This document shows, one piece after another, positions 10,093 through 24,996 of a DNA stretch of 64,000 nt. The translations under genes were made by a program, and so were the position numbers. Within the stretch, counting starts at the first letter, position 1; every line of letters begins with the position of its first letter. Below the pieces are notes generated by a model, which searched no databases, was not told the origin of the DNA, and was given only the letters and a program-made list of their open reading frames with translations. Source of the DNA: Nereocystis luetkeana (lineage: Eukaryota > Sar > Phaeophyceae > Laminariales > Laminariaceae); assembly GCA_031213475.1 (NCBI GenBank), contig JARUPZ010000018.1:8196406-8260405 (forward strand). The letters run 5' to 3'.

Positions 10093-13000
10093 CTAAATAT
10101 AGAGGAAATGCGCGGACTCCATGCAACCTCCAAGAAATCCCTCCATTCACCGTCGCCCTCACTTCCCCATTTCGGTCCGCTCGAGCGTGATCACGAACTG
10201 CAGGGGTCGCAAGAACGTTGCGGGAAAAAAACATGTCACTCATCAATAGAATTCAAACAAACACTTCACGGAGAGAGAGAGGCAGAGATAGGCAGTATGG
10301 GCGGGGGACGTGGCGACACATCGCGCCAAGCCTCGCGGCCCAATCATCACCTCGTGGGTGACCTCCCAAAACGAGCAAAAAAACTACCAAAAACAACAGA
10401 CCAGCCCACGACCAGCGGATGTACATACCCCCCCGCCTGCTACTACATTTGTCGCTGAGCTGGTGGGGAAAAAAGCGGCGGGTGCTTCTACGGTACAAAC
10501 GAAACGGAACAAGGCGGCGGGCATCATGGGAGGTGCACCGGACTTGACGCTCCCGGCGTTTCCGAATCCCTGTCCGAATCGGCCCCCCAATTCCGTTTCG
10601 AATCGGTCCTCGAATCCGTCCCGCGGAAGACCAACCACGGACAATTTCATGTGGATTCAGCCAAACGCAGCAACTCCTCTAGAGCACCCATAGAAGGCCC
10701 ACCGGAGTTCACGCTCCAAGCCCGGCGGACCGCTTACGGATCCGCCCCCGAATCTCTTTCCGAAACCATTCCCCGAATCATTTACCGAATCCCTGTCCGA
10801 ATCCGTCGCCGATCCCTGTCCGACTCAGTCCCCGAATCCGTCCCACGAGAAACCAACCACGGACAATTTCGGATGGACTCGGGTGAATATAGCTACTCCT
10901 CTAGGGCACCCCAACCAAATTGAGCGCTTAAACGGACCGCAAAAAACAAACCAACGCAGGAAGGCAGGCTGGCAGGCAGGCAGGCAGGCAGACAGGCAGA
11001 CAGACAGATAGACAAACAGACAGACAGGTAGGTAGGTAGGTAGGTAGGTAGGCCGCACACCAAGACAGCTACATACGCACCTGCCAGCCCTACGGGGGAA
11101 TTCTACAGTACACCGCACTTCACATCCAACTTGCCCTGCCTGCTTTCACCAGCTGAGATAAAAAAAACAACAAAATAACGACCACCACGGTACATTCCGC
11201 CGAACACAGCGTTGTCCCTCAACAGCCTTACCAAGGCGATGCCAATGAGAGAGTCCCCCCGTACCCCCCCCCCCCCCCCCCCCCCCCCTCTGGCCGAAAA
11301 AAAAATTGACGAGGTCCTCCGCCCCGACATTGTAGGGATGCGCGGGTCTATGGTCATACGACTACGGCCATGCATGATATCGAGTACACCCGCCGTCCCC
11401 CGTCCCGTGTCCCCCGTCCCCGCCTCGGCTGACATCACCATATGGGCAAGGAAGCGGCAGCGGCATCCATGTGCGTGCCTTCCTTCCGTAGAGTCGGGGG
11501 TGTAGACGGGGTGGGAGGTCGAACGACTATCGCGGACCCGACGAGGTTGTGGTCGGTGTTGTCAGGAAACGTCACGTTAGGCCCGATGGCCCAGCGCTGT
11601 CGCGGCGTCGGCATCTCGCGGATGTCGATGATCCTCTGTGAGGATAGCAGGAAACGCGGCGCGGGATCAGGCGGGGATCGGGGAAGCGCAAGAAGCGAGC
11701 AGGGGGGGGGGGCGGGCGAGCGGTGCGTGTCAGACGTTTGCTGCTTACTCAAAAAAAGTACACAACTTCGTCCGAAAAAACAAAAAACGTTATGGAACAA
11801 AATACGTTAAAAAAAAAAAGGCTCTTACCCAGGGACAGAGAGGTGCTGCAACCCAGACAACTCCTGCGACTCCTGCGATATATATACACCACACACATAA
11901 TTCTGAGTGGGACACGGTTGTACAGCAGTGAGAAAAAATAGACAAGAACGAACATACTAACGAAAAAAAACACGCTGTCCAACGACAAAAAACGCCCCAT
12001 GGGGTATCGAACAGTATTTAGCGCGGACACGAGCAAACAGAAATGACGCAATTCATGCACCAACAAAAGCGTAAACCCAGCGAACGAAGCCCCCGGGCTT
12101 AGTTAGATCACAATACCACCCCTATCCCTCCCAACCTCCCTCCCTGTCTCTCTGTCCTTCCGCCCCCTCCAGCAAATATGATGCCATGGTTGACGGCACT
12201 CTTGCCCGTTGATGTACAGCCGTCAAGGACAGCCGCCAAGGACATCCGGTAAGGACAGCCGTTAAGGATAGCCGTCAAGGACATCCGGCAAGGACAGCCG
12301 TCAAGGACATCCGGCAAGGACAGCCGTCAAGGACATTCGTCAAGGACAGTCGTCAAGGACATCCGGCAAGGACAGCCGTCAACGACAGCCGTCAAGGACA
12401 GAAGTCAAGGACAGACGTCAAGGACAGGCGTCATGGGCGGCCATCAAGGACAGCCGTCAAGTAAATCCCGCCATCAAAACAGGACACCAAGTGTACCAAC
12501 GTCCAAACAGCCCTTGACCTAGGAAACTCTAGACCGTCAACCGACATTTATTTTTCTCAAAAGAACGGAAAGGTTGCTGGCACCAAGACAACAACCACGG
12601 CGTCTTTCGGCGAAGATCTGCTCGATAGATAGCCATCCCGAACAATGTAAATGCTCGACTTTTATCGTAGCGCCCTTAAAAACCCTTTCAGTGCCGCAGT
12701 CCCGTTTTGGGGGCAAACTACACATAATTTGACCCTGTTGTCCCCTAAACGGGACTGCAGCTCTAAAAGGGTGAATGCCTTTGTCGAAGAAGACGAGAGT
12801 TGAAAAACGGTCGCACCGTGCGTGCGGGGTCACTCAACTCTCTTTTGCGGCAGTCACCCTACCGCGGACACGCAAATGCGCACCGCACCCGCCAAGACAT
12901 ACAGACGCACCTCTTTCGCTCGACGCTGGCTGTGCATCATGAGCGTGGGTGGCGGGTTCTGCCCCGCGCCGCCGTTCATGAGGGCCCAATGGAGCTCTGG

Positions 13001-16000
13001 GGGCAGCGCCGTGTCCACGGGCTGACCGTAGAGCACGTAGTTTGGAGGGCGGCCGATGATCCAGCCCTCGCGGCCTCCCAGACATTCTTTCGCTATAGTC
13101 ACCTGCAGTGCGTGGACGAGCGCGAGCCAAGTCGACCGAACAAATAAAAAATAGAAAACAGCACAACGAAAACCCCCACTGAATTGCCCGAGAAAATTAT
13201 GTGCGGCCACGCCTTTCGGCCATTGAGTGCATATACCGGCCGGCACGAGAGGAAAAAAAAATACTGTTCGCTAACCCGACAAGAAAATTGAGCGGCCACG
13301 TCTTTCGGCTACGTGTGATATTATGTACCTGTACCAGGTACATACCAGGTACTACACCTACATACGAATGAAAAGTGGCATTCGCCAGGAGCAGTGGTGC
13401 CACGCTTCCAAGCCTCCGACAGCTACGACCCAAAAAAATGTCGCGGAAACCCCTGCGACACCCCACGCACGCGCCGTTGCCGGAGAGACGAGGCAGCGCT
13501 TCTGACAACTCCTCCATGTCGTACAACTCCTGCAGCCCAAACCAATCCTCCGACAACTCATATAACTCCTACAACTCGCTCAATTCCTGACACTGAAACT
13601 CATACCTGGTACGCTAGTATACAATTCTTACAACGCATATAACCCGATGCTGCTCATGTAGCTATTAATAGCTCCCTACCAGTTCTACCACCTATACAAC
13701 TCCGGCAACCAATGAAACCCCTACAATTCATAAACACAACACCTGCTGAATACAGCATCATACAACTCCTACAACTTACGCCTGATAATACGATCCATAC
13801 TCATATGACTCATACGACTCATACAACTCATACGACTCATACAACTCACAAGACTCATACGACTCATACAACTCACAAGACTCATACGACTCATACAACT
13901 CATGCATGAAAAAAGCGAGAGATCAAGCGAAATAGTGAGAACTCACGTCATCCTTTCCCTTGGTATAGACGGGGGCTCCATGACGGAAACCCGCTAGCTC
14001 GTACGTACCGTTGGCCTGAAGCAGCGCAACGCGCAGAGCGGGAAATAAACGATAGGGGGGAGGGAGGGAGCACGGGGTTTCTCGTCCTTCTGAAGTATCT
14101 GTTGGGTGAGCCGAGGGGTGTGCCAAGGGTTCCACATGTACACGCTAGTCTACTGAATCGGTGTCAGTAAAATAGTTCCTCCTTTTTTTTACTGATCCGA
14201 GTCAGTAAATCGGTGTTCCTCAACTCGGGCGATCGATCATTGATTCCGACAGAAACTCGGTTGCGCATGCGGTTGTTGCTCGCCGCTCTCAAGATATTCG
14301 TCGAATGGTCGGAGTCCAATAACCTCCACCCGTCGTTACCGGTCAGTGTGGGATCTCTTCGTTTTTGGGCGATTCCTGATTGGACAGAAATTACAGGTTT
14401 GTCCCCGCGATTGGTTGTTCATTGCTCTACCATAGGTTGTCGTTGCCTGGGCGTGTTCTGGCAGTCTACTGGTCGACGTCGGTCCATTGGTCGTTCCATT
14501 TGGACGGTTCCTGATTGGACGAACAGCCGTGGTTTGTAACGTGCAACCGGGAGTTAACTTTCGCCTGGTGATTGGTCGGCTGGATTTCATCAATCACCAT
14601 GGGCTGAACAGGCGGCACGGTGACCGACGCCGAGAGGGTCGCCAGCCACAGACAAAAACTGCCTCCGCAGAGGACGAAACTCACGTTGCAAGCGAGCCTT
14701 GAGATCATTCGAAGAAAAAGCAGAGCTCAAACGTCCGGAAACACTCTTCATAAATAACTCACAAACCAAAAAGAAAAAAAGAGCAAGAAACGCACGTACG
14801 TGCCAGACAGACAACACCAACAAAACGTAACGGTGCTTAGCATAGATAGGTGCGTACGTGTGTACGTGCCATAAACAAACAATGAAATGAAAAAAAAGCA
14901 AAATAAAGGTGCTCATCACAGACAAGGCAGGCGGGAAGGCAGGCGCAGTGCAGCATCCCTTCCTGCCAGAATCAGACCAACCAAACCGGGGGAACAGAGC
15001 TTGAGCGAATCACCAATCGACAGAGATACAGCGCGCGCAACCGTAAGCACCAACACGCACATGCACACCCGAAAGGGCACACGCACCTCATTGGCTCCTG
15101 CTCCAAGCAACATGCACTCTGGCGGACAGCGCTCTACGTCCGGGCACGCGACCCTCAAGCGTCGCTTGCTGGAGCCGTCTAGCAGGCACAGGTAGACTTC
15201 CACCGTGCCCAGCAGAGAAATGCCCGCCGCCTGCGGATGCGGCGAGAGATGGGAAAGTCGGCGAGCACCGACGAGGAGAGAGTCTACGTCAATAGTCCAG
15301 TTCCTCTAAAATACCTTCTAAAAATACCTGGTCTTGTTAAAAATTGTGTTTGCAAGATTTCAAATAATCCAAAATCCCAACACCAGAACAACATACCTCG
15401 CACGTGCTTACAACAATGTTACCAGGTCGTCACTGAAAACAGGTTTGGAGTAAAAATGCGAGGACGAAAAAATTACCAGGTACCTGGTCTAGGTTTCGCT
15501 GATTTCTTCCAAAAAAATAATGTAGGAAACATGAAAAATATAATCAGACTCACATCGCAAACAAAAGAAAGACCAACTGCAACCGAAGCAAAAGAAAACG
15601 AGAACGATCTCTTACGAACCACAACAACACAAACCACAGCAACAACTCAAAACGAATTGAAAGGACCTCTCCACGTGGTATCGCTCCCGCGTACCGAACG
15701 ACATCCGCGTATAAACACGGCGGTAGACGTTGCCGACCGACCAGCGATCAACAGCCACAGCACTCGACGACCCTCAGCTCTCAACACCGACGCAAACCAC
15801 TCGCACACCCGCACGCACGCACGCACGCACGCACGCTCGCGAGAACCAATGCTGGCCGAATAACACCGACACCGCACACGCCGCTCAGATGACGAGCCCC
15901 TCCAAGGTCCCACACGGATGCCGGGCGGCGTGCGAGCCCCCACCACACTCGTCCGGAGCCTACACGGACAGACGGCGCCGCACAAGAACTGCCGTCGCCT

Positions 16001-18079
16001 CGATCGCATATCGTGCAGCGAACACCACCCAGGCCTTCTGCACACGGGACACCGACCGGCTCATAAGCACGATGAGCCTCCCAAAGATGCAACAAACCAC
16101 CGCAGAGGCATTCACACACACAAGACGCCCCGCGGCGTACAAGGCTCTACTGTGCGAAGAACAGCGCCAAGATCCAACACGGCGCACGAGCACAAAGCCG
16201 CCACCGTGCAACCAACACCTCTCACGCGCCCTATGCACGCGGCCACCATCCCTGAGGCCCTGGACGGGCGCGCCTCTACCGTGCAACGAACACCCCCGAG
16301 GCCCCGCACAGACACGCCTCTACTGTGCAACGAACACCCCCGAGGCCCCGCACAGACACGCCTCTTTCGTGCAACGAACACCTCCTTAGGCCCTGCACAC
16401 AAACACGAACACGCTTCTCCACTGTCCGACGAGCACCGCTTAGGCACTCCACTACCGTATCACCCTGGGGTCATAACATAACACACCCCCTAGGACGATT
16501 TTCACAGCTCTGGGTTTCTCGTACTGAATACGACGAGCGATACGTCTATGCCTGCAACCTTCTCGACGAAAAGGTTCCAAAGCACCCCTAAAGGCATGTT
16601 TTGGAGGAAACCGGGTCTGAAATTCGTCCAAGGGGGGTGTGTTATCTTATCACCCAGTGTGATAGTGTTCACCGTACGCAACGAACGCTGCTCGTGTATC
16701 ATACATAGGCCCTGCACGGACACCGCGCGGCACACGAGCGCAAGTTCTCTCGCTGCCGCCTAGAGGCAGGAACAAGAGGGGCGCTCACCTCGGCAGCAGC
16801 GACGCCCCCGGGAGAACAGCGAGAGTCCTTTGCGGTCGTCCCATCAACAGACCACCCCGGTCCGCCCCACACCTCCCTCTTGGCCTGTACCGAGAGGGAG
16901 GGGGGGGGGGGGGGGAAGTGAACAAATAAAAAGAGGGAGGAGAAGGCTAAGGTTAAAACTGGTTCGCATCGCACGCACAGAACCAATCGGGATCAGATCG
17001 GGTCAACATACTCACGCGCCCCCGAGGAATTTAACAGCAGCAGCAGGTACTGCGGTTCTGCTGCTATACTGCAACGGGGGCGACGAGATAAATTGACACG
17101 CAGAGCACGTACTTTGCATGTAGGGAGTGTGGCGAGCTGGAGCTTCGGTATCCTCCACCAATCGACGGAGGATTAGAAAACGAAAAACACAAACAAACAA
17201 ACAAACAAACAAATGCGGTGAGTTCAAGTTTTTTACCTTTACCAACCCCACGGAGGATTTTGATGAAAATATTGTTTTTTTTAAAAGAAAACAAAAAAAT
17301 CGAAAAAATCGAAAAAAATCGAAAACAAAAACGAAAACGAACAAAAAATCGGAATCGACTGCCCTCCGCTCTGCCGTGGACGAGCTAGTGCTTCATTTCA
17401 TCCCACTCCGATGAGAAAGCCACTCCAGACGTTTTTTTTCCCCAACGGGTCTTCTCTGCCGAGACCCCCACTGACGCGACCCTAACGGTTATGGGAACGG
17501 GGTCATAACGCTTTGGGCACGCTTAGCAACGTTGGCAAACGTACAAATGGTCAGGCTTGCTAACGCTTGGGAAGGTTTGCAAACGCTTGGTCAGGCTGGC
17601 CAACGTGTAGTCAAGCTTGTTGACGATTGGTAAGGTCTGCTCTCGCTTGGTAAGCTTCGCTACTGCGGCCCTAACGCGGCTCGTGCCGCGGACCTAACGC
17701 TTATTAACGCCGCTCTAACGCTTGATAACGCCGCCTTAACTTCTCATTATGCGGATCTACCGCCTGCCAACGCAACCTAGCCTGGAAAGCCTTGCTATAT
17801 TTCATACCAGGTACATATATTGCTAACGCGGACCTACTGCTTGCTCACTCGGCGCCAACACTTTTCAACGCCGCCGTAAGGGGTACTAACGTGATATTAA
17901 CGCCTGCTAACGCTTTTGCTAAGACAGCCCTGACAAGGTGTTTGTGCGGCAAAAGCAGACAGGCAGATAGGTAAATATATGACCAGACAGACTTAAACCA
18001 CGTAGACAGGCAAACAAGCCAACGGACAGATAGACAGACAGACACAGACAGGCACAGACAGAGAGACAGACAGACAGAC

Positions 18080-18122
<43 letters not shown>

Positions 18123-18237
18123 GGCAGACAGACAGACAGACAGAGACAGACAGACACACAGACAGACAGACACACAGGCAGACAGACACACAGACAGACA
18201 GAAAAGCAAGCAAGCAAACAGACAACCAGACAGACGA

Positions 18238-18276
<39 letters not shown>

Positions 18277-21200
18277 ACCAAACAAAAAGACAGACAAACA
18301 AGCAAACAGACAGACAGACAAGACACGAGACAAGGCAAGGCAAGACAAACCACCGCGCAAGACAAACACACAAGACAAAACAGGCAAGAAGACATAGCAA
18401 GCGGACGCGACAAAACAGGCCGACAAAAACAAACACAGACGAAAGACGCAAGACACAAGACACAAGACACAAGACAGATGACAGATGACAGATACACTCA
18501 CTGTAATCTTGCGGAACTGCTCCGCCGTTTGCTCCACGAGGTCGTCCAGCTGCCCCCGCGCCCTAACCATCCTCTCCTTAAGGCTGCCCTTATCGCCGCC
18601 ACCCCCACTATTCCCAGGACAGACGCCCGTCGGCGGCGGCGTAATGTTTCCAGCCCCGTCTATCGCATTCCGCCGCAACAAAAAGCTGCGGCGCGATTCA
18701 GCGAACGGAGACAAGACAGGGCGGGAGATAGATGGGTAGTTATAGGTGGGAGCTCTTGGAATGCCTTGGCAAGGTCAGAGTCGTTGCCGTGGGTTGTACG
18801 TGTGGTTTCGGGGAGGAGGGGGGAAGAGACCATCCGCGTTTTATTACCCCGCTGCAATTCCAGGGCCCTTTGTCCTTCTCCCAGGAGGGGCGCGCGAGTG
18901 GGGTCGGATTAAAACGCACAATATAAACGATGCCCTCTGCCTGGTGCTGTACATACCGCGGACAGCGGAATGAAATACAAGAACGTTTATGGTTCTTGCG
19001 TTCGTGATCTGTCGGTGTGTCAAATGGTTGGTACAAAAAAAAAACGGGCGGTCCTATGGCGAGAGGAGATAGATCCGCTAAAAAAACAATTCCAAGACAG
19101 ACACACCACTACTTACATCCAGAAATACGCAAAAGGACTGCTTGGATTGTAACAATATTACACAAAGGGTCCGAAAAAATCCAAGACAAAGTGGTATATA
19201 GGCACTTGTGTCTGAAGGAAATATAGACGGGCCCCTTAAAATATTAACATAGATTAGTTCTCCCTTGTCACCAAAAACAAAAAAGCTAACCTCCACCGTG
19301 GTAACCAACATCCGAAAAAAAAAAAAAAAAAAAACAGAAGTCCCTGGTATGTACTACTGTAATTCAACCAACCTGTTTTCTACTGTGATGACGACCTCGC
19401 CGTCCGCCGCATCGACGTTGATGCCGATGGCCGCCGACTCTGCTCCGGACGGTGTGAGCAGGTCCCCCTCGGCCGGCCTCGACAGGAGAGCAGCCATGAC
19501 CGCGTACGTATCGCCGCCGGAGGAGGTCCGGCTTGACGCGCGGACGATGTCCTGGCACACCTGTACATACACGAAAAAAAAAGCCAATCATTAAGAAGGG
19601 AAAAAAAAAAAAAAAAAAAAAACGGAAACGAAAAATACGGGATACACCAGGTATATACCAGGTAGGTGGGTAACGCCGGATAGGGTGGAAACGGTTTGGA
19701 CTTCGAGGGCGAAGGCGATTAAGATCAGCTAAAGGAGGAGGAGGCGGGGAAGAAGGAGGAATAATAGGATTAAGGCGGGGGGGGGGAGGGGGGGGCCAGG
19801 GTACCATGCCCTGCATGGCCGTAGTCGTAATACCATAAGAGGAGGAGGGGAGGGGGGTGTACTCGATAGGAGAGATGTACTCGACCTCATGAATGGCCGT
19901 AGTCGTATGACCATTGACCCTCGCATCCCTACAATGCCGGGACGGAGCATGTCGGGTTTTCACAGACCAGACAGATTTTGCTTGCACCAAGCGCAAAGCG
20001 CCGTGAGGTGGAGGGCGAGTCGCATGAAGGGCGAGCTGCATCTAACCAAGAACCGCTTGGGAGGCGCACTTGCACATGGATGACAGCTCCAATGAGTTAA
20101 TTTAATTTCCAGTATAGCCACGTCCAGCGACAGCCCTGGGAGTACTACTATATGTAACCGCCTCTTGGGTGCCCTACCATGAAAACTCCGTGATACGATC
20201 AATTCCCTTTTGCGGAGTAAGGGTTCTTTACCTCGCACAAATTATCTAACTCGACGACCAACTGTGGGCGACCGTCAACAAAAAAAAAACAAAAAAACGG
20301 TACCCTGATTGTTTACAAAACAAATCGGAAATAAGAAAACAACGAATATATATATATATATAGAGAGAGAGCGCCGGGATGGTCTGAAACGGCTGGGAAG
20401 GGCACGGCTCTGCGGCAGCGGAGAGCCTCGCGCCCCTAATCCTGACCCCGTAAAGACTCGTTCAGAAGGGAGAGAGACCCCGTCTCTTGGGACAACCGGT
20501 GCGGAGAAATAGACTAATAAAGAACGACCACGTCCGACCGTTTCGCCGACGTGTTTCCTCGAAAACACTCGACCGTTATGCTACTCTCCAAACAGAGAGC
20601 ATACACCCGGCGGCCAGGACTCTTCTCTCAACATGCAAAGAACAGGCTGAACTATTTCTTCAAACACTCGGCTGCTGGGACGGTTCAGAAAGGTTGTCCC
20701 GGCGCGCGGCTCGTTTTTCCTACCCTTGTTATCCAAGTTACCCCCCCCCCCGTCCCCACCACCCCCCCCTACCCCCATCTAGATAACGAAGGCGGACCTG
20801 TAACGGCAATTGTCGCAAATTCTTGAGAAAGCAAGCGCACTTTTATATATATTTTTGAAAGTGATCTTAGTTGATCGACTGCAACTGCTGTACGTTACCA
20901 TAAAAAGAATATATATATATATGCCGAAACCGAAGGTAAGAAATCTCTGTAAATCTGTAACAGTGCCCAAAAACTGATCACAATTTGAATTTTACCCAAC
21001 TACTGCCGTATCATAACTGTACTTGTGCTAACCTACAGTGCTACAGAAAGGAACTGGAACACAATCACTCACCGCCCGCGTCAAGATCTCGTCTCCCACC
21101 ACTAGAGGCCCTATCAGCCTCCGGAGAGTCTTCAGGAGCTCGTCCACATCGCCCTCGAACAGCCGCCCGTTAACCTGTCGGAACCAACAACACGACGACG

Positions 21201-24200
21201 AGACCGGAGAGAGGACGGGGGAGGGGGAGGGGGGCGGGGGGGGTACTTCATGCCATGCATGGCCGTAGCCGTATGGCCTTATAATAGTCCCTCGCGTCAC
21301 TGTAATGCCGGGACGAAGCGCGTCGGGTTTTCACCGACCAGGCGGACGTTTTGGCTTGCACCAAGCGCGAAGCGTAACTTGAGGTGCTGGGCGAGTCGCG
21401 TGAAGGAAGAGCGGCATCCCACTATTAATAAGACTCGCTTGTGAGGCGGACCTGCGTATGGATGACAGCTTCGAATGAACCGATTCGTTTCTCGGTGTGG
21501 CCCACTTCGAGAGACACCAATGGGTGTACCCATGTATCTGCCTCGTGGGTACCTCTTACCATATGCCAGGTACCTGGAACACACTACGTGATACGATCAC
21601 TCCTCTTGTGCGGAGCTAAGGTTCTCCACACACCCCCCGCACCAACCATATCACTCGACCGCCGCCTCTCACAACGACAGGCGAGGAGCTAGATGATCTG
21701 CGTACAGATCATGATCTATCTGTCACCGAGGTTTGCAACCTTGAGAAAACTGTAAATTTTGCACGGCATTACCCACTCGGGGCCCACATCGTTCCATCTG
21801 ATACAGCAAGCGCTCGGCCCAGCAGAGCACTTAATAGGAAGACAGACTCCAACACAACTTGGGCTTTATTTTCGGTTTCGGCTTCATCCGTTATAATACA
21901 GCACTCCACAAAACAATTTTGCGCCGCCCGGTAAGGCCAGAGATGGGACCCGACCCGACCGGTGGCGCGCGGACGCAGCCCACCTGTATAGACTCCCTCT
22001 GCGCGTCCTTGAGGGCCTGCTCGTAGTCCACCGTGGCCGGCGGGGGCAGAGGAATGCCGAGCAGGGTGTGTCGAAACTTGGTGAGCACAGTGAGGAGCTC
22101 GTCGTCGGAACTGCTTACTTCCACCTGCGGTGGACGCAAAAAAAAAAAAAAAAAAAAAAAACACGATGGCGTAATCCTTCTTGGGTTCCCTGAGTCAGCC
22201 GTATCTCATTTCTAGAATAAGTTTACTGCTACTCCTTCTCTCCACCTCCGAGGCTGAGGGTGCGGCCAAAGCAACGGTTTTTTACTACAGCAAACCTATT
22301 CTGCTGCGAAGCATAATTTCAAGTAGCTTTGACGCCAACGAATGTGGGTGCAAACTGCAAAAGAAGGTCACTTGGGGGATTGGAGTATGAGGGTTGGGGG
22401 TTGGGGCGGGGGGTGCTCGACATCATGCATGGCCGTAGTCGTGGGGGGGGGGGGGGGGGGGGGGGCGTACTCATTTGTTGCTTGCCTTAGTCATTTGACC
22501 ATTGACCACGAATCCCTTTCGAGACGGAGCAACGGGGGGGGGGGGGGGGGTTACTCATGCCATGTCGAAGTCGTGTGACCGTAGACCCTCGGATCCCTAC
22601 ATACAATGCCGTGGCGAAATGAGGCACGTCGGATTTTCACCGAACAGGCAGGCGTCCGGTTTACATCAAGAGCGGAGCGCCGAGAGTAATTCGGCGAGTC
22701 GCGCGAAGGGTGACCTACCTCCTACATAACTCCAAGAACCTCTCGTGAGACGGAGTTCCTTCGATGAATTACACGGGGGGGGTAAACTTTTGAATATGGC
22801 GGATGAGAGTTGGGGGGGCGTGCGTGCGTCTATGCGGAGAAACGCAAGAAAAAAAAAAGAAAAAAAAACAAGGTGCTGTTTGTTCGACGCTGTTAACATG
22901 AGGCTGTTGAAAATTGGAGGTCAAAAGTCGGCGCTGTTAGGTTGGTACTGTGAGCTGCACGCTGCTACAGTAGGTTGCCACTGTTGGCTCGACGCTGTTA
23001 GCTCGACGCTGGTAGCTTGACGCTGTTAGCTTGACGCTGTTAGCTTGACGCTGATAAGAGCTACGCAGCTAGCTTGACGCCGTCAGCTTGGGCGATGTTA
23101 GCTCGACGCCGTACTCCTAACTCTGTTAGCTCAACGCTGTCAACCTGATGCTGTCGGCTCTGCCCTTACAGCTCTGCGCAGGCGGCTCGACGCTGATACA
23201 TCACGTTTACCATCCCATCCGTCCAAAGGTCCCTCGGCTTATATGAACACACGCGCGATTATCATCACCGAACCCCCTTCCCGTTACACACCGTTACCCA
23301 CCGTGCCCACAGACGACAAAAGGCGCCGAAACCTATCTTCCGCAAAAGTCATAAAATATTCCTCACCTGCGCCTTCAAGGCATTCCGGGCCATACCGTCC
23401 AGCTCCCGCAGCAGTGGCGCATCCCCCTCCCCGACGTCACACTGGTCGGCGACCATCCTGGCACACCAAACACGAAAACGCCCGAAAGATCAATAAATAA
23501 AGCCAACCAGGACCTCGAAAACCGCCCAGCGGCATACCCAATAGCATACTCCGACTGCTGCTGGAACGCTAAACGCTGCCGACAGTTTGTACGCCGTGCA
23601 TCACTAGCGATCGCCCCGTGCCCACGATCGGAGACACGCCCTCCGGGAGGAACGCCGTCGAGGAGCAGGCCTAGGCCCGTCTGCATGCTGCTGAGTGCAA
23701 CCTCTGAGCAATGGTGGGGTGACGGGTGTGCCAACCGAACAATACTAAAAATCAAAGGGCGAGATCCCACCAATACCAACACCACCAACACCAACACCAA
23801 CACCAACAACACCAACACCAACAACACCAACACCAACACCACCAACACCAACACCAACACCAACACCACCAACACCAACACCAACACCAACAACACCAAC
23901 ACCAACAACAATACCAGCAATACCAACAATAACCAACGACACCAACACCAACACCAACACCAACACCAACACCACCACCAACACCAACACCACCAACACC
24001 ACCAAAACCACCAACAACACCAAACACTACCATCCACCAAGCCCCCTAAAAACTCCACTCTCACCCCGAATAATCCAGCGGGAGCAAAATCCCCAAGGTC
24101 TGCGGCTGCCCGTCCGCCGATATCCTCCCTTCGCTGGCTGCCGCCGCCTCATCAAGCACCTCGCCCGCCGACCTTGACCCCGTCCACGACCTCGGTCTGG

Positions 24201-24939
24201 ACGGCACCGACTCCGACCTGGCCCCTCTCCCCTCCTGCCGAGGAGGCGTGCGTCTCTCCGCCGACCCCACCGCTCCACCGCTACCGCCGCTACCGCCGCC
24301 ACCACCACCACCCCCACCGCCGGCAACGCTACACGCGGCGGAAACCCGGCGCAGCCTCTGCGAGTGCGGCGACAATCTCCTCCCCGCGCTGCTGGCGTAA
24401 GCGTTAGCATTGGCGCTGGTGTCGCTGCTGAAGCTCGCCCGTGGTGGAGGGGACCGCGACCGCGAGAAGGCGCGGTCCGCCCGCCTGAACGGGCTCCCGG
24501 CCGGGCTGTTCACCGAAGAGACCGGGGAGATCGCACCGCCGCCTCCACCCCACCCGCCCCCACCACCCCCGGTGCTGCCGCCATACTGCTTCATTGCTGC
24601 GGCGTAGCCGCCAACACCGCCGCTCCGCGCGGACGAGGCCGGCGAGGTCCCGACGCCGCCTGGGGCGACAACAACGCCGCCACCGCCGGTGCCGCCACTG
24701 CGCCCCATCGACGAGCCGTTCTGGCTGCCTGGGGGCGACGCGCGGCCCCTTCCGCCGCTGTTGGAGGGGCTCATCCGCCGGCCGTAGCTCGAAAGCGCGC
24801 CCCCACTGTTCGAGCGGCGGCACGCTCTCGGGCTGAGATCGTTCGCAGTCCCCCTCCCGCTCCCGTCCCAGGTAGTCGCGCCGGCACCCGAGTCAGTCCC
24901 CGCCGAACCCCCGTACTGCTGTTGCTGCTGCTGCTGTTG

Positions 24940-24996
<57 letters not shown>

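Noticed and set aside
12183..12470. CRISPR-like array
   Set aside because: Units are contiguous with no unique spacers; it is a minisatellite in a eukaryotic intron.
15960..16286. Minus-strand frame with AWVVFAARYAIEATAVLV and good-looking splice sites
   Set aside because: It lies on diverged units of the 45-50 bp minisatellite at 16.0-16.4 kb, so the match is coincidental.
17845..18714. Long cysteine/serine/leucine-rich minus-strand frame
   Set aside because: It is the translation of the (CAGA)n microsatellite. Only the first 61 codons (18,502-18,685) form an exon; a donor follows.
23375..24064. Trp/Cys- or Val/Gly-rich frames on both strands
   Set aside because: Products of the (ACCAAC)n repeat in an intron; six-frame openness is expected for a repeat without stops.
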